From JAJDIA01 sp031555145 (GTDB lineage Bacteria; Bacteroidota; Bacteroidia; Bacteroidales; Tannerellaceae), in assembly GCA_031555145.1 (NCBI GenBank), contig JAVBUR010000067.1:1-64000 (forward strand): a stretch of DNA of 64,000 bases, in the 5' to 3' direction. Positions 61,061 through 64,000 of this stretch are shown here, piece after piece (within the stretch, counting starts at the first letter, position 1; each line of letters opens with the position of its first letter). A program made the translations under genes and the position numbers. The notes under the pieces were generated by a model, which saw only the letters and a list, made by a program, of their open reading frames with translations, was not told where the DNA came from and searched no databases.

Positions 61061-64000
61061 ATGGAAAAATATGCTTTGTTAGGCTTACTATGTCAGAGAA
61101 AACACCTAAAGAAGTTTTTTAATGTTATGAGAATTTCTACAGTACTGTTGTTCATCTGCTTCTTTGCCTCTTACGCATCAAATGCAAACTCACAAAATGC
61201 AAAAGTGAACATTACAAACAATCGTATGACAATCGGTGTCTTTATCAAAAAGGTCGAAATGGAAACTGATTATATGTTTGTTTATAACAAAGAAGAGATT
61301 GACGTAAACAAAACGGTGTCTTTACAAAAAGGACAAAATACAGTTGTAGATTGCCTGAACCATATTTTTGAAGGGACAGGTATATCGTATGTTTTTGAAG
61401 ACGATTATATCGTATTGACAAAACGTGGACAAAAACAATCACAAGTAGCATCTGTTGACCAACAAGTCGGAAGAGTAATCCAGGGAGTGATTACCGATGA
61501 GACGGGAACAACTGTCATCGGGGCAAATGTATCTGTGAAGGGAACGACACAAGGTACTATCACCGATTTGGATGGTAAGTTTACCCTTGAAGTGCCATCG
61601 GATAATGCGGTACTGGTTATTTCCTATATCGGATACATCGAACAGCAAATTGTGATTAAGAATCAAAAAACATGGTCGATAGTCTTGAAAGAAGAGGCCT
61701 TGAATCTGGACGAAGTGGTGGTTGTAGGCTATGGAACGCAGCGTAAAGGGAACATTGCAACTTCTGTAACAACCGTTAAATCAGATATCCTTCAGGATCG
61801 TTCGGTTCAGACTATCGGTGAGGCATTACAGGGACAAGTTCCGGGACTGAGTGTGACATCCAAAGCGGCTCCGGGAGAATCTCCCTCCCTTCAATTACGT
61901 GGGTCTTCGGTTTTGAATGCAAGTAATTCTTCTTCTCCCCTAGTGTTGGTGGATGGCGTTCCTGCCGACTTTAACTTTTTGAATCCGGAAGATATAGAAA
62001 GTATTAATGTGCTGAAAGATGCTGCGTCTTCAGCTATTTATGGTTCACGTGCTGCCAATGGTGTACTTTTGATCACGACAAAACGTGGCAAAATGGGAAA
62101 ACCTACTTTCCGCTATAACGGATCTATCGGAGTTAATACACCGATGTATATGTCGCAATCAATCAGTTCTGTTGCATATGCAAGAATAAAGAATGAAGCA
62201 GAAAAGAATATGGGACGTGCTTTGATTTATTCGGATGAGGATATTGCGATGTTTGCCGCCGGTACAGATCTGAACCGTTATCCCAATACAGACTGGTTGG
62301 ATTTGACAATACAGAATAGTCTGACTACGCGCCAAACGTTGGAAACTTCTGGTGGAACAGAGAAAGTAAAATATTTGGTAAGTGCAGGATTTGATCATCA
62401 AACAGGGGTTTTTCCGCAAACACAGCAAAATGTCTTTAATGTGCGTTCCAGCACAGATATTTCTATTACCCGGAAATTTGGAGTCTCTTTCGATATACGT
62501 TATCAATTGAGAGACATGGAAGCATTGAACAACCAGGAAGATATTTACAAGCAGATCTTATATTCGGATCCCACGATGGTGGCGTATTACACCGACGGTT
62601 CATATGGGGATAATGCCGGTTTTTTTAGAAATCCATTAGTCCCTCTGTATGAAGGTGGTCAAAAGTTTACAAACAGGCATGAAGCATCAGGAATTTTTAA
62701 GCTCGATTATGAATTGATTGAAGGGCTGAAGTTTTCCGGTATAGCAAATGTGAAGTATACATTCAAGAATGAGGAGGCAAGGAGTCGTAAAATGTTTTAT
62801 AAAAACTATTTTACACAAGCTGTTTTTGAGAGTGGACAAAATTCCTTCTCAGATCGTCGTGATTATAATGCCTATTATAATTTACAGGCTTTGTTGAGTT
62901 ATAAGAAGAGCTTTGGTCTTCACAATTTGGATCTTTTGGCTGGATATCAACAGGAAAGTGAAAATTCAGACTGGCTGAGTGGTGCCCGCTCCGGTTATCC
63001 GACCGATCTTGTCTGGGAACTGAATCCGGGACCAAAAGATAATTGGAGCAACGACGGGAATGGCCAACATTGGGCATTAGCTTCTTTCATCGGCCGTATC
63101 AATTATGATTATGACAATAAGTATATTCTATCATTGAGTATGCGTTCGGATGCTTCTTCCAGTTTTGCAAGAGAAAGTCGCTGGTCTACCTTCCCCTCTG
63201 TGGCCGTTGCCTGGAGAATTTCTCAGGAAGCCTTTATGAAGCCGACACGTGACTGGTTAGATGATTTGAAGATCAGAATGTCATGGGGCCAGACCGGTAG
63301 TGCAACCGGACTGGGGCTTTATCCGAGTTATACATTGATTGCGACAGGAGGTATGATACTGAATAATACGTATCAACAGATCGCATCGCTGAAAACAATC
63401 GGGAATCAGGATTTGACATGGGAGCATACCGATATGCTGAACTTTGCTTTGGATGTAAAAATGCTAAACAGCCGTTTGAATTTTACAGGGGAGTATTATA
63501 TAAAGAATACAAAGGATATTTTGTTGGAGATCCCAGTTCCCTTGGAGTATGGTTTTGGTAAGCCGAAAGTAAATATTGGAGAGGTACGCAATAAAGGATG
63601 GGAACTGTCTTTAAACTGGAACGACCGGATGAATGATTTCGGCTATAGCATCTCCGGAAATTTATCGGATAACCGGAATGAAGTGATCGACTTGGGGGAT
63701 ACGGGGCCGTGGAAAGGTTCCAATACCTATACGGAAGAAGGATTACCATTCAATTCGATTTACGGATACGAATCTATGGGCTTATTTCAGTCTGACGAAG
63801 AAGTGGCCAATGCTCCTTTCCAACATTCTAATACTAAAGCCGGCGATGTCCGCTATAAAAACCAGAATGGTGATGATAAGATTGACGCAAATGACCGTGT
63901 CGTGTTAGGTGACCCTTATCCACACTTCCTGTATGGCTTAAATCTGGGTTTTGATTACAAGAACTTTGATCTTAAAATGTTCTTCCAGGGAATTGGCAAA
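61061..64000 (+). CDS. SusC/RagA TonB-dependent receptor with STN domain (partial, runs off window)
   Basis: The frame from ATG 61061 stays open to the last base (980 codons), so the gene continues beyond the window. After a long leader and signal peptide ending near ASNANSQN comes an STN domain (about 48-125, with TDYMFVYNKEEIDVNK), the carboxypeptidase-like repeat domain (VIQGVITDETGTTVIGANVSVKG), the LDEVVVVGYG box, the plug (LVLVDGVPADFNFLNPEDIE and VLKDAASSAIYGSRAANGV) and most of the barrel, cut at FFQGIGK. A SusD gene is expected next. The STN domain and upstream sigma/FecR pair point to signal-coupled uptake. The substrate cannot be inferred. Confidence 0.95.
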   Translation, partial: MEKYALLGLLCQRKHLKKFFNVMRISTVLLFICFFASYASNANSQNAKVNITNNRMTIGVFIKKVEMETDYMFVYNKEEIDVNKTVSLQKGQNTVVDCLNHIFEGTGISYVFEDDYIVLTKRGQKQSQVASVDQQVGRVIQGVITDETGTTVIGANVSVKGTTQGTITDLDGKFTLEVPSDNAVLVISYIGYIEQQIVIKNQKTWSIVLKEEALNLDEVVVVGYGTQRKGNIATSVTTVKSDILQDRSVQTIGEALQGQVPGLSVTSKAAPGESPSLQLRGSSVLNASNSSSPLVLVDGVPADFNFLNPEDIESINVLKDAASSAIYGSRAANGVLLITTKRGKMGKPTFRYNGSIGVNTPMYMSQSISSVAYARIKNEAEKNMGRALIYSDEDIAMFAAGTDLNRYPNTDWLDLTIQNSLTTRQTLETSGGTEKVKYLVSAGFDHQTGVFPQTQQNVFNVRSSTDISITRKFGVSFDIRYQLRDMEALNNQEDIYKQILYSDPTMVAYYTDGSYGDNAGFFRNPLVPLYEGGQKFTNRHEASGIFKLDYELIEGLKFSGIANVKYTFKNEEARSRKMFYKNYFTQAVFESGQNSFSDRRDYNAYYNLQALLSYKKSFGLHNLDLLAGYQQESENSDWLSGARSGYPTDLVWELNPGPKDNWSNDGNGQHWALASFIGRINYDYDNKYILSLSMRSDASSSFARESRWSTFPSVAVAWRISQEAFMKPTRDWLDDLKIRMSWGQTGSATGLGLYPSYTLIATGGMILNNTYQQIASLKTIGNQDLTWEHTDMLNFALDVKMLNSRLNFTGEYYIKNTKDILLEIPVPLEYGFGKPKVNIGEVRNKGWELSLNWNDRMNDFGYSISGNLSDNRNEVIDLGDTGPWKGSNTYTEEGLPFNSIYGYESMGLFQSDEEVANAPFQHSNTKAGDVRYKNQNGDDKIDANDRVVLGDPYPHFLYGLNLGFDYKNFDLKMFFQGIGK

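Overview
The window reads as chromosomal DNA of a gut-type Bacteroidales bacterium, most likely Parabacteroides or a close relative; the genus is an inference. Supporting signs are SusC/SusD pairs driven by ECF sigma/FecR anti-sigma cassettes, -7 boxes of the TAnnTTTG type in front of many genes, a DUF4249 lipoprotein, GH97 and GH105 enzymes, and multi-PAS histidine kinases with no partner regulator beside them. Almost all of it is intact coding sequence, with no phage, insertion sequence or CRISPR array.

Layout. 1-160: end of a dispersed repeat, then a PhnA-like protein. 735-10666 (minus): a complete polysaccharide utilization locus (PUL), in transcription order ECF sigma, FecR, SusC, SusD, serine-type sulfatase lipoprotein, GH105 unsaturated uronyl hydrolase, suggesting a sulfated uronic-acid glycan as substrate. 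10796-19816: tRNA-Ser(UGA), thioredoxin lipoprotein, acyl-CoA ligase, formate-THF ligase, orphan DUF4249 lipoprotein, ProS, a DUF1801 protein and a type II NADH dehydrogenase. 19835-24129: a very large hairpin, a BlaI/BlaR1-like pair with an operator over its promoter, and a UvrD/PcrA helicase. 24273-31919: three PAS histidine kinases around a FemAB-like gene; two of the kinases are tandem duplicates with a conserved cysteine cluster. 32080-43232: tRNA-Pro(UGG), GH97, CutC, a three-gene sugar/alcohol dehydrogenase module with a nine-heme cytochrome c, a DMT transporter, DnaB and a GH36 alpha-galactosidase. 43278-48778: his operon (leader peptide, hisG, GNAT gene, hisD, hisC, hisB, lipocalin-like lipoprotein). 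48923-58534: a decayed gene, panB, a CPA2 antiporter, htpG, iorBA and mltG. 58683-64000: tRNA-Ser(GCU), a second copy of the dispersed repeat, and a second ECF sigma/FecR/SusC cassette running off the window.

How parts work together. Both sigma/FecR/SusC cassettes look like trans-envelope signalling: the STN domain of SusC would contact FecR, which releases the sigma factor to raise expression of the uptake system. The his operon carries a leader peptide with five consecutive His codons followed by a terminator hairpin, so it is probably attenuated by histidyl-tRNA supply. The nine-heme cytochrome, GMC flavoprotein and Tat-type small subunit overlap or nearly abut and probably form one periplasmic, membrane-tethered dehydrogenase.

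The observations most worth following are the dehydrogenase module with its cluster of 22-bp repeats upstream, the His leader, the cysteine-bearing twin kinases, the 100-nt hairpin before blaI, and the 21/23-bp alternating repeat present at both ends of the window.
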